Made by a program: the position numbers and the translations under genes. A stretch of DNA of 64,000 bases. Source: Bacteroidota bacterium. GTDB lineage: Bacteria; Bacteroidota; Bacteroidia; B-17B0; Aurantibacillaceae. Shown piece after piece: positions 46,885-57,500 of the stretch (the first letter of the stretch is position 1; every line of letters begins with the position of its first letter). The stretch spans positions 1 to 64,000 of the forward strand of contig JAFDYI010000012.1 of assembly GCA_018267475.1 (NCBI GenBank), given 5' to 3'. The notes under the pieces are model-generated. The model made no database searches and was not told the DNA's origin. It saw only the letters and a list, made by a program, of their open reading frames with translations.

Positions 46885-46949
46885 TCACATAACGGGATTT
46901 TACACAGGGCTATAATAGTCTTTTGTACGTTTTAATCGCTTGTTATATG
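46885..46949. repeat. Imperfect inverted repeat, attC-like in outline
   Basis: CACATAACGGGATT at the left matches, in inverted form, AATCGCTTGTTATATG at the right, with an internal spacer containing GGCTATAATAGTC. The ends resemble a GTTRRRY/RYYYAAC pair of an integron attC site, with mismatches. No integrase gene is in the window. Confidence 0.35.
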
Positions 46950-47162
46950 GGGCACATTTTGGCTATAAGGACAACTTTTCTGTTATTATTACTTGACGGC
47001 AAATATACTGGATTTGGGTTTAAAAAATCCGAATCTTTTTCTTGCTTCGTTTTTGAATTTGTTTTCTATACAACCGACCATTCAAAATAAAACAAAAGAC
47101 AGCCATCACTTTGATACGAACCGCACAATATGAAAGCACTGTTTAATGTGCCGATAAATTAG

Positions 47163-47170
47163 TATCTTTG
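47163..47170 (+). promoter_or_regulatory. -7 promoter box of lepA
   Basis: TATCTTTG matches TAnnTTTG exactly, 18 bp before the ATG. Confidence 0.5.
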
Positions 47171-47188
47171 CGCCTTTTGTAAAGATAG

Positions 47189-48979
47189 ATGAAAAACATC
47201 CGTAACTTTTGTATTATTGCCCATATAGACCACGGCAAATCTACCCTTGCCGACAGGTTGCTAGAATATACCAACACCATTTCTAAACGCGAGATGCAAG
47301 CCCAAGTGCTTGATGATATGGATTTAGAAAAAGAGCGCGGCATTACCATAAAAAGCCATGCCATTAAAATGGATTATGAATATAAGGGGCAAAAGTACGC
47401 TCTTAACCTAATAGATACGCCGGGTCACGTTGATTTTAGCTACGAGGTATCGCGTTCTATTGCTGCTTGCGAAGGTGCTTTGCTTATTGTAGATGCCGCC
47501 CAGGGCATACAAGCGCAAACCATCTCTAATTTATATTTAGCTCTTGAGCACGACCTTACCATCATTCCCATTCTTAATAAAATAGATTTACCCAGTGCCG
47601 AGCCCGAAGTAGTAAAAGACCAAATTGTAGATTTGTTAGGCTGTAAGCGCGATGAAATTTTATCCGCTTCAGGAAAAACAGGCATGGGCGTGCACGATAT
47701 TTTGGCGGCTATTGTAGAGCGCATTCCCGCTCCAAAAGGAGAAGAACATGCGCCCCTGCAAGCCCTCATTTTCGATTCTGTATTTAATTCGTTTCGCGGC
47801 ATTATTGCCTATTTCCGTATTTACAACGGCTCTATAAAAAAAGGAGATAAAGTAAAGTTTGTAAACACCGGCGCCGAATATTTTGCAGAAGAAATAGGCG
47901 CGCTTCGCCTTAAACAAGAGCCGCGAGATGCCGTGATGGCGGGCGATGTAGGTTATATTATTTCAGGCATTAAGCAAGCTAAAGAGGTAAAAGTAGGCGA
48001 TACCATTACCACTGTAGCCAACCCATGCATCGAAGCCATTAAAGGGTTTGAAGACGTGAAACCCATGGTGTTTGCAGGTATTTACCCTGTAGATACGGAC
48101 GATTTTGAAGAGCTGCGCTACAGCATGGAGAAACTGCAACTAAACGATGCTTCCTTAACGTGGGAACCAGAGAGCAGTGTTGCCCTGGGCTTCGGCTTTA
48201 GGTGTGGCTTTTTGGGTATGTTGCACATGGAAATTATCCAAGAACGGCTGGAGCGCGAGTTTAACATGACCGTTATTACCACCGTGCCTAACGTGTCGTA
48301 CATAGCGCACAAAACCAATGGAGAGGTAGTAACCGTAAACAACCCAAGCGATTTGCCCAACCCTGCACATATTGATTTTATAGAAGAACCCTACATAAAA
48401 GCCAGCATCATTACTAAGTCGGAATTTGTAGGCCCCGTGATGAGCTTGTGCATTGAAAAGCGCGGACAAATAGCAAACCAAAGTTACCTTACTACCGACC
48501 GCGTAGAGCTTATTTTTGAAATGCCATTAGGCGAAATCGTATTTGACTTTTACGACCGGCTAAAATCCATCTCTAAAGGATATGCCTCTTTTGACTACCA
48601 CCCCATAGGCATGAAGCAAAGCGATTTGGTAAAATTGGATATTTTATTAAACAGCGAACAGGTAGATGCGCTATCGGCCTTAATACACCGAAGCAATGCG
48701 TATGAGTTTGGAAAAAAAATATGCGAGAAACTAAAAGAACTGATTCCGCGTCAACAATTTGAAATTCCGATACAAGCAGCTATTGGAGCTAAAATTGTTG
48801 CCCGAGAAAATATTAAAGCCATTCGTAAAGATGTAACAGCAAAGTGCTACGGAGGCGATATTTCGCGTAAACGCAAATTATTAGAAAAACAAAAAGAGGG
48901 AAAAAAACGCATGCGCCAAGTAGGTAGTGTAGAAATTCCACAAAGCGCCTTTATGGCTGTTTTAAAGCTAAATGATTAG
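47189..48979 (+). CDS. lepA: Elongation factor 4 (back-translocase)
   Basis: The 596-residue GTPase has G1 [15 protein letters not shown]3 DTPGHVDF and G4 NKIDLP, then the EF-G-like domains and the LepA-specific C-terminal domain with [25 protein letters not shown]. LepA acts on ribosomes during initiation and under ionic stress. Length and motifs are complete. Its end overlaps the next gene by 8 bp. Confidence 0.97.
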   Translation: MKNIRNFCIIAHIDHGKSTLADRLLEYTNTISKREMQAQVLDDMDLEKERGITIKSHAIKMDYEYKGQKYALNLIDTPGHVDFSYEVSRSIAACEGALLIVDAAQGIQAQTISNLYLALEHDLTIIPILNKIDLPSAEPEVVKDQIVDLLGCKRDEILSASGKTGMGVHDILAAIVERIPAPKGEEHAPLQALIFDSVFNSFRGIIAYFRIYNGSIKKGDKVKFVNTGAEYFAEEIGALRLKQEPRDAVMAGDVGYIISGIKQAKEVKVGDTITTVANPCIEAIKGFEDVKPMVFAGIYPVDTDDFEELRYSMEKLQLNDASLTWEPESSVALGFGFRCGFLGMLHMEIIQERLEREFNMTVITTVPNVSYIAHKTNGEVVTVNNPSDLPNPAHIDFIEEPYIKASIITKSEFVGPVMSLCIEKRGQIANQSYLTTDRVELIFEMPLGEIVFDFYDRLKSISKGYASFDYHPIGMKQSDLVKLDILLNSEQVDALSALIHRSNAYEFGKKICEKLKELIPRQQFEIPIQAAIGAKIVARENIKAIRKDVTAKCYGGDISRKRKLLEKQKEGKKRMRQVGSVEIPQSAFMAVLKLND

Positions 48980-49589
48980 CGATATACATACGCTAAGAAA
49001 AATAAAACATTTTATTGTATGTATAGCCCTTGCCCATTTTGTAACAGCTCAATCTCCCTGCGATTGCAATACAAAAGAGTTGATTTTTTCAGAAAAGTAT
49101 GTGCGCAGCCAGCCGCTTATTTTTAGAGGGAAAACGCTTGCCGTACATGCCGGCACCGATTATGATAAAACCGTATTTTTAATTACGCAACTTTTTAAAG
49201 GCAGCAGCTCGCAGCAGTGCGAAATTTATTTTGAAAAAAACAGTGAGTGCCCGATGCTGTTTTCTACCGGCGAAGATTGGCTTATATATGCACAATACGA
49301 AAAAGGAAAAGCGTTGGTGCGCTATTGTTCGCGCTGTAGAAAAAACCTGATTAATCTAAACTCCAACACGAATTTAAGTTATATAAAAACGGATATTAGT
49401 TTTGATGAAGAGATAGAAAGGCTACAAGAAATGTTGGGCAATCAAAAAGTGTTGCAAAATGCAGCCAGTACACCGCAAAACCACAGCAACATCATTCCCA
49501 ATGGGCAACAACGGGTATGGCTTATTCTTTTTTCGGCATTGGGCTTGATAGCGGCCTATTTTCTTATCAATAAGATATTGAAAAAATAG
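48972..49589 (+). CDS. Exported protein with NTR/TIMP-like domain and C-terminal anchor
   Basis: The 205-residue protein has a signal segment (about 10-26) followed by PCDCNT and a domain with [37 protein letters not shown] and RYCSRCRKN. This layout (Cys near the mature start, a KG turn, GExWLIYA, late Cys pair) recalls the netrin/TIMP-like domain of Bacteroidetes exported proteins. A membrane helix lies at 182-200, with a basic tail after it. Function is unknown. Its ATG lies inside the last codons of lepA (8-bp overlap). Confidence 0.68.
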   Translation: MISDIHTLRKIKHFIVCIALAHFVTAQSPCDCNTKELIFSEKYVRSQPLIFRGKTLAVHAGTDYDKTVFLITQLFKGSSSQQCEIYFEKNSECPMLFSTGEDWLIYAQYEKGKALVRYCSRCRKNLINLNSNTNLSYIKTDISFDEEIERLQEMLGNQKVLQNAASTPQNHSNIIPNGQQRVWLILFSALGLIAAYFLINKILKK

Positions 49590-49673
49590 CGAGGAAGCGT
49601 TGTTGTTTTTCTTAATAAATCATAAAATACGTTAAATAATGAGTGAGAACACTTATGGCATATTTTTTGTTTC

Positions 49674-49692
49674 GTATTTTGTAACAAAATAC
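49674..49692. promoter_or_regulatory. Perfect 19-bp palindrome before the prohibitin-like gene
   Basis: GTATTTTGT-A-ACAAAATAC is a perfect inverted repeat with a one-base centre, ending 7 bases before the ATG at 49700. It could be an operator, or an mRNA hairpin over the start region. It also contains TATTTTG, one base short of a -7 box, on both strands. Confidence 0.6.
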
Positions 49693-49699
49693 AGTTCTT

Positions 49700-50509
49700 A
49701 TGAAAAAAATAATGTTTGCAGTCGGTGTGGCTGCCTTGCTCAGTACCACTTCGTGCCGCGTAATACGCCCCGGCGAAATAGGCATTAGACAAACCCTTGG
49801 AAAAATGCACGGGGGCCCCTTGCAACCCGGCTCGGCCGGTTTTTTCCCATTTACTACCCGTATCATAAAAATAAATACTCGTACGGTAGAGTGCTACCAA
49901 AACTTGCCCCTACCCACCAAAGAGGGCTTGAGTGTAAACGCTGAAATAAGTTTGCTGTACCACATTCGCCCGGAGGAAGCAGCTAACGTGTATCAAAAAT
50001 TTGGAACCAACTATCAAGAAGTAATGGTGCTTAGTAATTTTAGAGCGACCGCGCGCGAAATAAGCGCTCGTTATTATGCTAAAGAGTTATATGCCATTGC
50101 ACGCCAAGATGTAGAAAAAGTAATTTTAAACGAATTAAAAAACCATATAGAAAAACACGGTTTTGTGATAGACGCCGTGCTTTTAAAAGATGTGGTACTC
50201 CCTTCTCAAATCATGCAGTCTATAGAGAGTAAAGTACAGGCCGAACAAGATGCTTTAAAAATGGATTTTATTATCGAAAAACAAAAAAAAGAAGCTGAGC
50301 GCATGCGCATAGAAGCCGAAGGAATCAAAGCAGCGCAGGACATTTTATCTAAATCATTAAACGGAAAGATATTAGAGTATAATCGCATAAAAATGTACGA
50401 AGGGCTTATGAAATCAAGCAATTCAAAAGTAATTGTTACGAATGGAACAGCCCCTTTAAACATGCTTGATTTATCAGACAAAGAAGAACATGAAAAAACA
50501 CAAAAATAA
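49700..50509 (+). CDS. SPFH/prohibitin-like lipoprotein
   Basis: The 269-residue protein has a lipoprotein-type start, with Cys19 in LLSTTSCRV. An SPFH (band 7) domain follows: RPGEIGIRQTLGK, TRTVECYQNLPLPTKEGLSVNAEISLLY across its early part, and a helical KQKKEAERMRIEAEGIKAAQDIL segment near 193-218. SPFH proteins form large membrane-bound rings. Most use an N-terminal helix as anchor; a lipid-anchored form would put the domain outside the cytoplasm. A 19-bp palindrome lies just upstream. A glycosyltransferase gene follows after 68 bp. Confidence 0.83.
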   Translation: MKKIMFAVGVAALLSTTSCRVIRPGEIGIRQTLGKMHGGPLQPGSAGFFPFTTRIIKINTRTVECYQNLPLPTKEGLSVNAEISLLYHIRPEEAANVYQKFGTNYQEVMVLSNFRATAREISARYYAKELYAIARQDVEKVILNELKNHIEKHGFVIDAVLLKDVVLPSQIMQSIESKVQAEQDALKMDFIIEKQKKEAERMRIEAEGIKAAQDILSKSLNGKILEYNRIKMYEGLMKSSNSKVIVTNGTAPLNMLDLSDKEEHEKTQK

Positions 50510-50577
50510 ATTTGGTTTTTTTAGCTAAATAATTTCACGTTCTTTGCGTACGCTTTTTTCAAGTAGTTTACGAGCGT

Positions 50578-51801
50578 ATGTGTAATAAAATTATTTTCAT
50601 ATCTATTGATGGCATGTGCGACCAACTAGGGCAATCGCAGGTGTTGCCCTATTTGGTTGGCCTTTCAAAAAAAGGGTTTCGTGTTTCTATTATCAGTGCT
50701 GAAAAAAAAAGTAATTTTTTTAAAAATAAAAACAACATACAGGCCATTGTTTTAGAGGCCAAAATATCTTGGCATTATTTTTTTTACGAAAGCACCGTTC
50801 CTGTTTTTTCCCCATACAAAAATGTGCGCAAGCTATACGCGCTTACAAAAAAACATATTTTACAAATCAATGAACCTGTTATTTTACACGCACGCAGTTA
50901 CTTGCCAGCACTAGTTGCCGGTTTGTTAAAGAAAAAGTTTAACTCCTTTTTTCTTTTTGATATGCGTGGTTTTTGGGCAGATGAGCGCCTTGATGGGAGC
51001 ATCTGGAAAGCATCAAGCCCGATACATAAAATACTGTATCGTTATTTTAAAAAGAAAGAAAAAGAGTGGATTCAGCAGGCCGACGGCATTATTACCCTTA
51101 CCCAAAACGCAAAAAACGAAATACACGGGTGGAACCTGTCGGCACCACCTATAGAAGTAATACCTTGCTGCGCTGACACGAATCATTTTTCTATAAAAAC
51201 AGATACAGAAAAAAGAGCCAATAGAAAAAAAATAGGCATACCCGAAGATGCGTATGTGCTGGGTTACTTAGGCTCTTTAGGCACTTGGTATATGCTGGAA
51301 GAGATGTTGGATTTTTTTATAGAAACGCAAAAAATAAAACCCAACAGCATTTTCTTTTTTGTGAGCAACGACGATAAAGAACTTATTTTAAAAAAAGCGA
51401 AAGAAAAAAACATAGCGTTATCTTGTTTTATGATACAGGCTGCATCCAGAACGGAGGTTCCCGAATTTATTTCTTGTTTTGATGCCAGCATTTTTTTTAT
51501 TAAACCTTTATACTCAAAAAAAGCATCGTCGCCCACTAAAATGGCAGAGGTATTGGCCTGCGGCATACCGGTTATTACAAATACTCAGGTAGGTGATGTG
51601 GATTTTATTTTGAACAAATATAAGGGAGGTGTTTTAGTGTCTGATTTTTGCACCGAAGCATATAAAAAAGCCCTTGCAGCATTAAACACAAATCAATATC
51701 AGCCTGAGGCGTGCAGGGATATAGCCCTGCAAGAGTTTTCTTTGCAAAAGGGAATTGATTTGTATCAAAAAACATACAAAGAGATTACAGGCAAAAAATA
51801 A
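50578..51801 (+). CDS. Glycosyltransferase, GT4 family
   Basis: The 407-residue protein has two Rossmann halves of a GT-B fold: an N-terminal acceptor domain starting IIFISIDGMCDQLGQSQVLP, and a donor domain with LGYLGSLGTWYMLEEML and the donor-binding SPTKMAEVLACGIPVITN motif (E-x7-E-like). It should move a sugar from a nucleotide donor to a lipid or polysaccharide acceptor in the cytoplasm. No other polysaccharide gene is near it, which is unusual. A weak -7 box (GTTCTTTG) lies at 50539-50546. Confidence 0.87.
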   Translation: MCNKIIFISIDGMCDQLGQSQVLPYLVGLSKKGFRVSIISAEKKSNFFKNKNNIQAIVLEAKISWHYFFYESTVPVFSPYKNVRKLYALTKKHILQINEPVILHARSYLPALVAGLLKKKFNSFFLFDMRGFWADERLDGSIWKASSPIHKILYRYFKKKEKEWIQQADGIITLTQNAKNEIHGWNLSAPPIEVIPCCADTNHFSIKTDTEKRANRKKIGIPEDAYVLGYLGSLGTWYMLEEMLDFFIETQKIKPNSIFFFVSNDDKELILKKAKEKNIALSCFMIQAASRTEVPEFISCFDASIFFIKPLYSKKASSPTKMAEVLACGIPVITNTQVGDVDFILNKYKGGVLVSDFCTEAYKKALAALNTNQYQPEACRDIALQEFSLQKGIDLYQKTYKEITGKK

Positions 51802-51836
51802 TAAAACGCAAAAAGGTATTTTAAGGCTAAAGATAT

Positions 51837-51867
51837 TTTGCTTGTATGTAAAAAAATAGTTTCTTTG
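51837..51867 (+). promoter_or_regulatory. Promoter of the lysC-lysA operon (-33 and -7)
   Basis: TTTG (51837-51840) and TTTCTTTG (51860-51867) lie 19 bp apart, as expected for -33 and -7 elements; the -7 box has one mismatch. Transcription should start near 51871, 136 bp before the lysC start. Confidence 0.5.
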
Positions 51868-51877
51868 CCTCCGCAAC

Positions 51878-51931
51878 ATGACGGTTTTCTTATCTATAAA
51901 GCATAAGTATAAATGGCTTCCAAGCCAGTAA
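51878..51931 (+). CDS. Possible leader peptide of lysC, 17 aa
   Basis: A 17-codon frame, MTVFLSIKHKYKWLPSQ, starts about 7 bases after the predicted transcription start and ends inside the first of two hairpins. Three of five codons from 8 to 12 are Lys (IKHKYK). This is the usual geometry of an attenuator leader peptide for an amino-acid operon, and the operon downstream makes lysine. The Lys count alone is not strong evidence in an AT-rich genome. No family is expected at this length. Confidence 0.4.
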   Translation: MTVFLSIKHKYKWLPSQ

Positions 51932-51964
51932 CCTTTTTATATAGAGCTACGGGCTCTATCTGTT
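51914..51964 (+). promoter_or_regulatory. Two hairpins in the lysC leader, possible attenuator
   Basis: Hairpin 1 pairs TGGCTT (51914-51919) with AAGCCA (51922-51927). Hairpin 2 pairs ATAGAGC (51941-51947) with GCTCTAT (51953-51959), followed by a weak T-run (TCTGTTTTC). AGCC of hairpin 1 (51923-51926) can instead pair with GGCT of hairpin 2 (51952-51955), so the two structures can exclude one another. I see no lysine riboswitch. Confidence 0.45.
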
Positions 51965-52006
51965 TTCAAAAAAATAATTCCAATCATCACAAAAAACAAA
52001 ACATAT

Positions 52007-53326
52007 ATGTTTTTAATTTTAAAATTTGGGGGCACCAGTGTAGGCTCGCCTCAGCGCATCAAAGATTTAGTTAGTCTAACCGTAAGCGATGCGCCCAAAA
52101 TAGTAGTGCTTAGCGCCATGAGTGGCACCACCAATGCTTTAGTAGCCATATCTCAAGCGTTGTATGAAAAAAACACCCAATCAGCAAGCGCACAAATACA
52201 GCAACTAAAAGAGAACTATCAGAAAGTAGTACAAGAGCTTTTTAGTAAAAAAGAAAGTGTGCAAAAAGCAACACAACTACTAACGCATCACTTTGATTAT
52301 ATACAAAATTTTACGCTCGATGTGTTTACCCCTAACGAAGAAAAAGCCATATTAGCACAGGGGGAGTTACTAAGTACCGCTTTATTTCACTATTATTTAG
52401 AAGAGCAGGGGGTAGCCTCGGTGTTGCTGCCGGCGCTTAACTTTATGCGCATAGACGAGCACGAAGAGCCTGATTTGCTTTTTATAGAAAAAAACCTAAA
52501 AGCAGAGTTAGCTCAACACCCAAGCACAAAATTGTTTATTACGCAGGGGTACATTTGCCGAAATTCTTTTGGAGAAATAGATAATTTAAAACGAGGCGGC
52601 AGCGATTATACAGCGTCTTTAATAGGGGCTGCTATTCAAAGTCCTGAAATACAAATATGGACCGATATTGATGGCATGCACAACAACGACCCGCGTGTTG
52701 TAGAAAAAACGCATTCTATTAGTGAGTTAAGTTTTGAAGAGGCAGCCGAGTTGGCTTATTTTGGGGCTAAAATTCTGCATCCTACCTGTATTTTACCGGC
52801 GCAAAAAAGAAACGTACCGGTGCGGTTAAAAAACACGTTGCAACCTCAAGCCGAGGGCACCATTATTGCCAATATCCCTGCGCAAGAGGGCATTAAAGCG
52901 GTAGCTGCTAAAGACGGCATTACGGTACTTAATATAAAAAGCGAACGAATGCTTTTAGCTTATGGTTTTTTGCGCGCTGTATTTGAAATTTTTGAACGCT
53001 ACAAAACACCTATTGATATGATTACTACGAGCGAGGTAGCCGTTTCTATTACTATTGATAACGATAAACAACTACCCGACGTTTTAAAAGAATTAAAAGA
53101 AATTGCGCAGGTAGAGGTAGAAAAAAATCAAACTATTATTTGCGTGGTAGGGCTGTTACCAAAAGATAAAGCAGGGTATGGGTTTAGGGTGCTGGAAGCC
53201 TTAAAAAATATCCCCATACGCATGGTTTCTTATGGAGGTAGCACGCACAATATATCGGTGTTGATTGATGGCGCGTATAAAAAAGAAGCCTTAATAGCCT
53301 TAAATAAACACGTGTTTCACTACTAA
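52007..53326 (+). CDS. lysC: Aspartate kinase, monofunctional
   Basis: The 439-residue enzyme begins with the kinase motif KFGGTSVGS (6-14), and has GGSDYTASLIGAAI and the WTDIDGMHNNDPR aspartate-binding segment. The C-terminal region (about 285-439) forms two ACT domains that bind the feedback amino acid. It phosphorylates aspartate, the first step to lysine, diaminopimelate, threonine and methionine. It lies 10 bp before lysA, so this isoenzyme is probably the lysine-responsive one; in other Bacteroidetes a second kinase is fused to homoserine dehydrogenase. Confidence 0.93.
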   Translation: MFLILKFGGTSVGSPQRIKDLVSLTVSDAPKIVVLSAMSGTTNALVAISQALYEKNTQSASAQIQQLKENYQKVVQELFSKKESVQKATQLLTHHFDYIQNFTLDVFTPNEEKAILAQGELLSTALFHYYLEEQGVASVLLPALNFMRIDEHEEPDLLFIEKNLKAELAQHPSTKLFITQGYICRNSFGEIDNLKRGGSDYTASLIGAAIQSPEIQIWTDIDGMHNNDPRVVEKTHSISELSFEEAAELAYFGAKILHPTCILPAQKRNVPVRLKNTLQPQAEGTIIANIPAQEGIKAVAAKDGITVLNIKSERMLLAYGFLRAVFEIFERYKTPIDMITTSEVAVSITIDNDKQLPDVLKELKEIAQVEVEKNQTIICVVGLLPKDKAGYGFRVLEALKNIPIRMVSYGGSTHNISVLIDGAYKKEALIALNKHVFHY

Positions 53327-53336
53327 TTATAACCTT

Positions 53337-54488
53337 ATGTCTTTACGTACCCATCTTCCGCTTTTTAATAAAACAGAAACCCCTTTTTATTTTTACGACT
53401 TAGCCTTGCTAAAAGAAACCTTGCACGCTATAAAAAAAGCAGCACCAAAAGAATATCACATCCATTATGCTTTAAAAGCCAACGCAAATCCTACTCTGCT
53501 ATCATACATACAACAGGCACGCTTTGGAGCCGACTGCGTAAGTGGTAATGAAATAAAACAAGCTATATCCAGCGGGTTTTCACCCGAAAAAATAGTGTTT
53601 GCCGGAGTAGGAAAAAGCGATAAGGAAATAGAATATGCGCTTGCTCAACCTATCTTTTGTTTTAATGTAGAAAGCATACACGAATTACAAATTATAAATG
53701 AGCTGGCCGCAAAACAACAGGTAACAGCATCGGTTGCGCTTAGAATAAACCCGAATGTAGATGCCTATACCCACAAGTACATCACCACCGGGTTAGAAGA
53801 AAATAAATTTGGAATAAACCCTTATGAGTTTGATGCTATTGTGCAAGAGATACCAAGTTTAAAACACATACAAGTAATAGGTTTGCATTTTCATATAGGT
53901 TCGCAAATAACGGAGTTAGCCCCTTTTAAAAAATTATGCTTAAAAATAAACGAGCTTAATAAGTGGTTTACTCAAAAAGGTTTGGATATAAGGCACATTA
54001 ACGTAGGCGGGGGCTTAGGCATCAACTACCAAGAGCCCGATAAAGAAGCTCTAGTAAATTTTGAATCTTATTTCTCTGTCTTTAAACAATTTCTAACTCT
54101 TGCTCCCAACCAAGAAGTGCATTTTGAGCTGGGCCGCTCGGTGGTAGGCCCTTGTGGCAGCTTAATAAGCCGCGTGTTGTATATTAAAAAAGGCCTGAAT
54201 ACTAATTTCGCTATTTTAGATGCGGGCATGACGGATTTAATACGCCCTGCCTTATATCAAGCCTATCATAAAATAGAAAACGTGTCGGCTGTTTTGTCAG
54301 AACCTTTAGTGCGTTACGATGTAGTAGGTCCTATTTGCGAAAGCAGCGATTGTTTTGGCAAGGCCGTTATGTTGCCTCAAACCCAAAGGGGAGATATGAT
54401 TGCTATTAGAAGCGCCGGTGCCTACGGCGAGGTGATGAGCAGCAATTATAACCTGCGCGAAAAAACAAAATCTGTTTTTGTTGAATAA
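53337..54488 (+). CDS. lysA: Diaminopimelate decarboxylase
   Basis: The 383-residue PLP enzyme has the PLP lysine in HYALKANANP (Lys47), the LHFHIGSQI motif, the glycine-rich NVGGGLGINY loop and the C-terminal GPICESSDCFG with the catalytic Cys. It decarboxylates meso-diaminopimelate to lysine, the last step of the pathway. Together with lysC it forms a two-gene lysine operon. It converges on porU2 with a 17-bp gap. Confidence 0.95.
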   Translation: MSLRTHLPLFNKTETPFYFYDLALLKETLHAIKKAAPKEYHIHYALKANANPTLLSYIQQARFGADCVSGNEIKQAISSGFSPEKIVFAGVGKSDKEIEYALAQPIFCFNVESIHELQIINELAAKQQVTASVALRINPNVDAYTHKYITTGLEENKFGINPYEFDAIVQEIPSLKHIQVIGLHFHIGSQITELAPFKKLCLKINELNKWFTQKGLDIRHINVGGGLGINYQEPDKEALVNFESYFSVFKQFLTLAPNQEVHFELGRSVVGPCGSLISRVLYIKKGLNTNFAILDAGMTDLIRPALYQAYHKIENVSAVLSEPLVRYDVVGPICESSDCFGKAVMLPQTQRGDMIAIRSAGAYGEVMSSNYNLREKTKSVFVE

Positions 54489-54505
54489 ACACGCGGCACG
54501 TACGA

Positions 54506-57500
54506 CTATCTCATAATAACCATTTTGCCTATTCCTTTTTTAAAGTACTCGTCGGCAGAGGTGTTCATGTGGTCTAGGGCATTGCCATTAAGGCGGGTGG
54601 TAACACGATAAAAATAAACGCCGTTGGCTAATTTGCCTCCGTATTCGTCTTTACCGTCCCAGGCGTATTCGGTAATGTTGCGCCCTATGTGCAAGTAGCC
54701 CAGTTCTTCGCGTGTAATTTCTTTTACTACTTTTCCGGTAATCGTCATAATTTGTATAAGCAGGCCGTCGGGTACTTCGGTGCCGGTAAGGGTAAACACA
54801 AATTTAGTAGAAGTGCTAAAGGGGTTGGGGTAGTTAAGCACTTCGGTAATCATGGGTTTGTTTATAATTTCAAATTGTATTTTGTAGCTAAACTGCCCGC
54901 TAAAATTTCCACTGCGGTCGGTGGCTTGTACGTTTAGGGTATATACCCCGTCTTGCACAAAGTTGGGTTTGTAATTTATTTTGCAGGAGTTGTTGGGCAA
55001 TACAGCCGGTGTAAACTGCACCTGTGGGTTATTAAAATAAATACGCTGCTGGGTAGAAGAGTTAGCCGATGTTACATACAGCATAAAATCGCTGGTATCG
55101 TTTAGGGCTAAAAATTTGTTTTCGTCTTTTAATGAAATTAAAATATCGGGTTTGGCCGAAACAATATCTCCGTTTAAAATATGAGTGCCATCAAAGGTAA
55201 CATCTAGTATGGGGTTGATGTTGTCTTTTACAACGGTAAAAGGTATTTGTGCTATGTTATTAAAATGGTATTGTTCTAGTTGATACTTTGGTTTGCCGGG
55301 CGGGTTTACGTCAATACCAAAATAATTGGCTCCGGCATAGCCCATGGTGCTTACGGTAATGGTATCTATAATAGTAGAGTCGGGTAAAAAGGGGCGGCGT
55401 TTCATTTTATAAGGTAGGGGGTGTGTATTGCGGTTGGCATCTACTATATAATAAGTAACCAGTAAGCTGTCTTTAAAAGGGAAGTCGCTAATGTTTTTAA
55501 TGGGCATGCGCAGCAGTAGGTTGTTTCCTTCGTTTAAGTTGTTGCTTACTACACTATATCCTGCTGCCGGGTACAGGGCACACTCGGGCACCGGGTCAAA
55601 AATAACTTGCCAGCGTGTAAGTTGAGGTGGGGTGTGGTAGGTGTTATCGGCTTCGTAGGCGATGAGTTGCAGGTAGGGGTATTTTTTTCCGCTGGCATAA
55701 TGTCCTAAATCCAGCACATCAAGCGAATCGTGTGTAAAGTTAGCTAAGGTGGTTTTTATGCCATTGCTATCCACACCTATAAGTTGAATTACAATACTGT
55801 CTTTAGTGGGGTCTGCATCTAAGCTGTGATAATGCCAGTGTAGCGATTTCCATGCGGTATCGGTTTTTTGTGCAGGGCCAATAAGCGGCGAAGCAATATA
55901 ACCCGTATTAAAATGAGTAACTAGGGTATCCGTTAATATAATTTGTTGTGCTTTTGTAGTGGATATAACTTCATGAGCTTGTCCGGGACTCATTCCTTTT
56001 TTTCCAAAAACAATAAGTGAGGTGCTGTCTTGTAAATTATCAATTTGTGTAGATCCAATAGAGTGAAAAGCACTTGCTAAAATAGGGTTAACGGGGTAAG
56101 TTTGGTACATAGTACTATAACTTGCTTTTACGGTATAAGCAATAACGGGAGTACCTGGCTTTAAAGTATCTAGCAAATTAGCCAAATTAGGGCGCCAATC
56201 AGGAGCAGCGGGGCCTCCCCAAGAGTATTGGCATTGATTCATAGTTCCAAAGTCATATACATTGCGACTGTTATAATTATCACAAATACAATTTCCATTA
56301 GTTCCTAACCATAAGTTAGTCCCAACCGAGTGAGAACTATCGCCATAAACTAAATCCCCACTAACTGGGTTAAAAATACCAATAGTCCAGCCATCTACCC
56401 CGCAAGACCATACATGCTCTTGAATATTATTTAAAAAAAATTGTGTTTCATACCAACTATGCCAGCCTGGTGGCACAGGATCCCCCGGGTAAATGGCTGT
56501 TTTTACTTGTATCGTGTTTACATCATTCACAAAATTATATTTTCTATGCAACGAGTCTCTTTGTACGTATTGGTAGCCGTCGTGGTCAAACTGAAAAAAA
56601 TGAGCCTGCCCCCAGCCGTATTTTCCTGTGAGCACCTGAAAAGAGCTTTGTTTCCAGTTGAGGTTGGTACTGGTATCTTTAGCTACACGCCAGTAATACA
56701 CCACGCTGTCTTTATTTAATAGGTTAAGGTTAGCTGCTGTTACCAAGCCGCCGACTGATGATACCAAGGTGGTAGTAAGTACCGAACTGTTAAACTGCGC
56801 ACTGGTATCCATCTGAAATACGTAAGTAGTAAGCGGCGCAAAGGCATCGGCGGTAGAGGCTTTTAGTGTTACTTTTTGTATGTTGGGTACTATCTCAAAT
56901 TGATAAGGATAAACAGGCTCTATATCAGAGCCGCGAATAAACAACGATATAGGGCCAATACTGTTGTTGGCGTAGTTGTTGTTTAGTTCGGTTAGTACGG
57001 TGGGCATGTAATTTATGGTAACAAAAAAATTGTTGATGCCTACGGCTTTGGTATAGTTTTCGTACATAAAAAAGTGAAGGGTATCTTTGTAATAAGGCGC
57101 CGGTACTATTTTATATACTATAGTAGTATCGCCGTTAGGAAACACACGCATTACTTTTACATTATATACCCCTGTTACGGCTTTTGCCAAATTGGTCATT
57201 ACAATGCTTAGTCCAATGGAGTCGGTAGGATAGGTTTTGGTGTCAAAAATCAATCCGGCGTTGTTGATGGCATAATCGGGTTTAGGAGCGGTATTGGCTT
57301 TGGTGGCAGGGTCTCCATGCAAAGTCATTTCCATACAAATATCTACTTGCAAGGTGGAATCAATAATACCGCCCATCACATTTTTTATAGCTTGTTGCAT
57401 GCAGTAGCCATAAGGCATTCCGTAGTTTTTGTAGGTAAATTGTTTGTACAATTCGCTGGTATAAACAAACAGTTGCATGGCTACTCCTTCGGCGGTGGTG

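Larger units (their letters stand above)
46834..47188. other. Gene-free divergent region between the repeat protein and lepA
   Basis: I find no gene here. The region holds an imperfect inverted-repeat element (46885-46949), a run of AT-rich sequence and the lepA -7 box (47163-47170). Confidence 0.6.
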
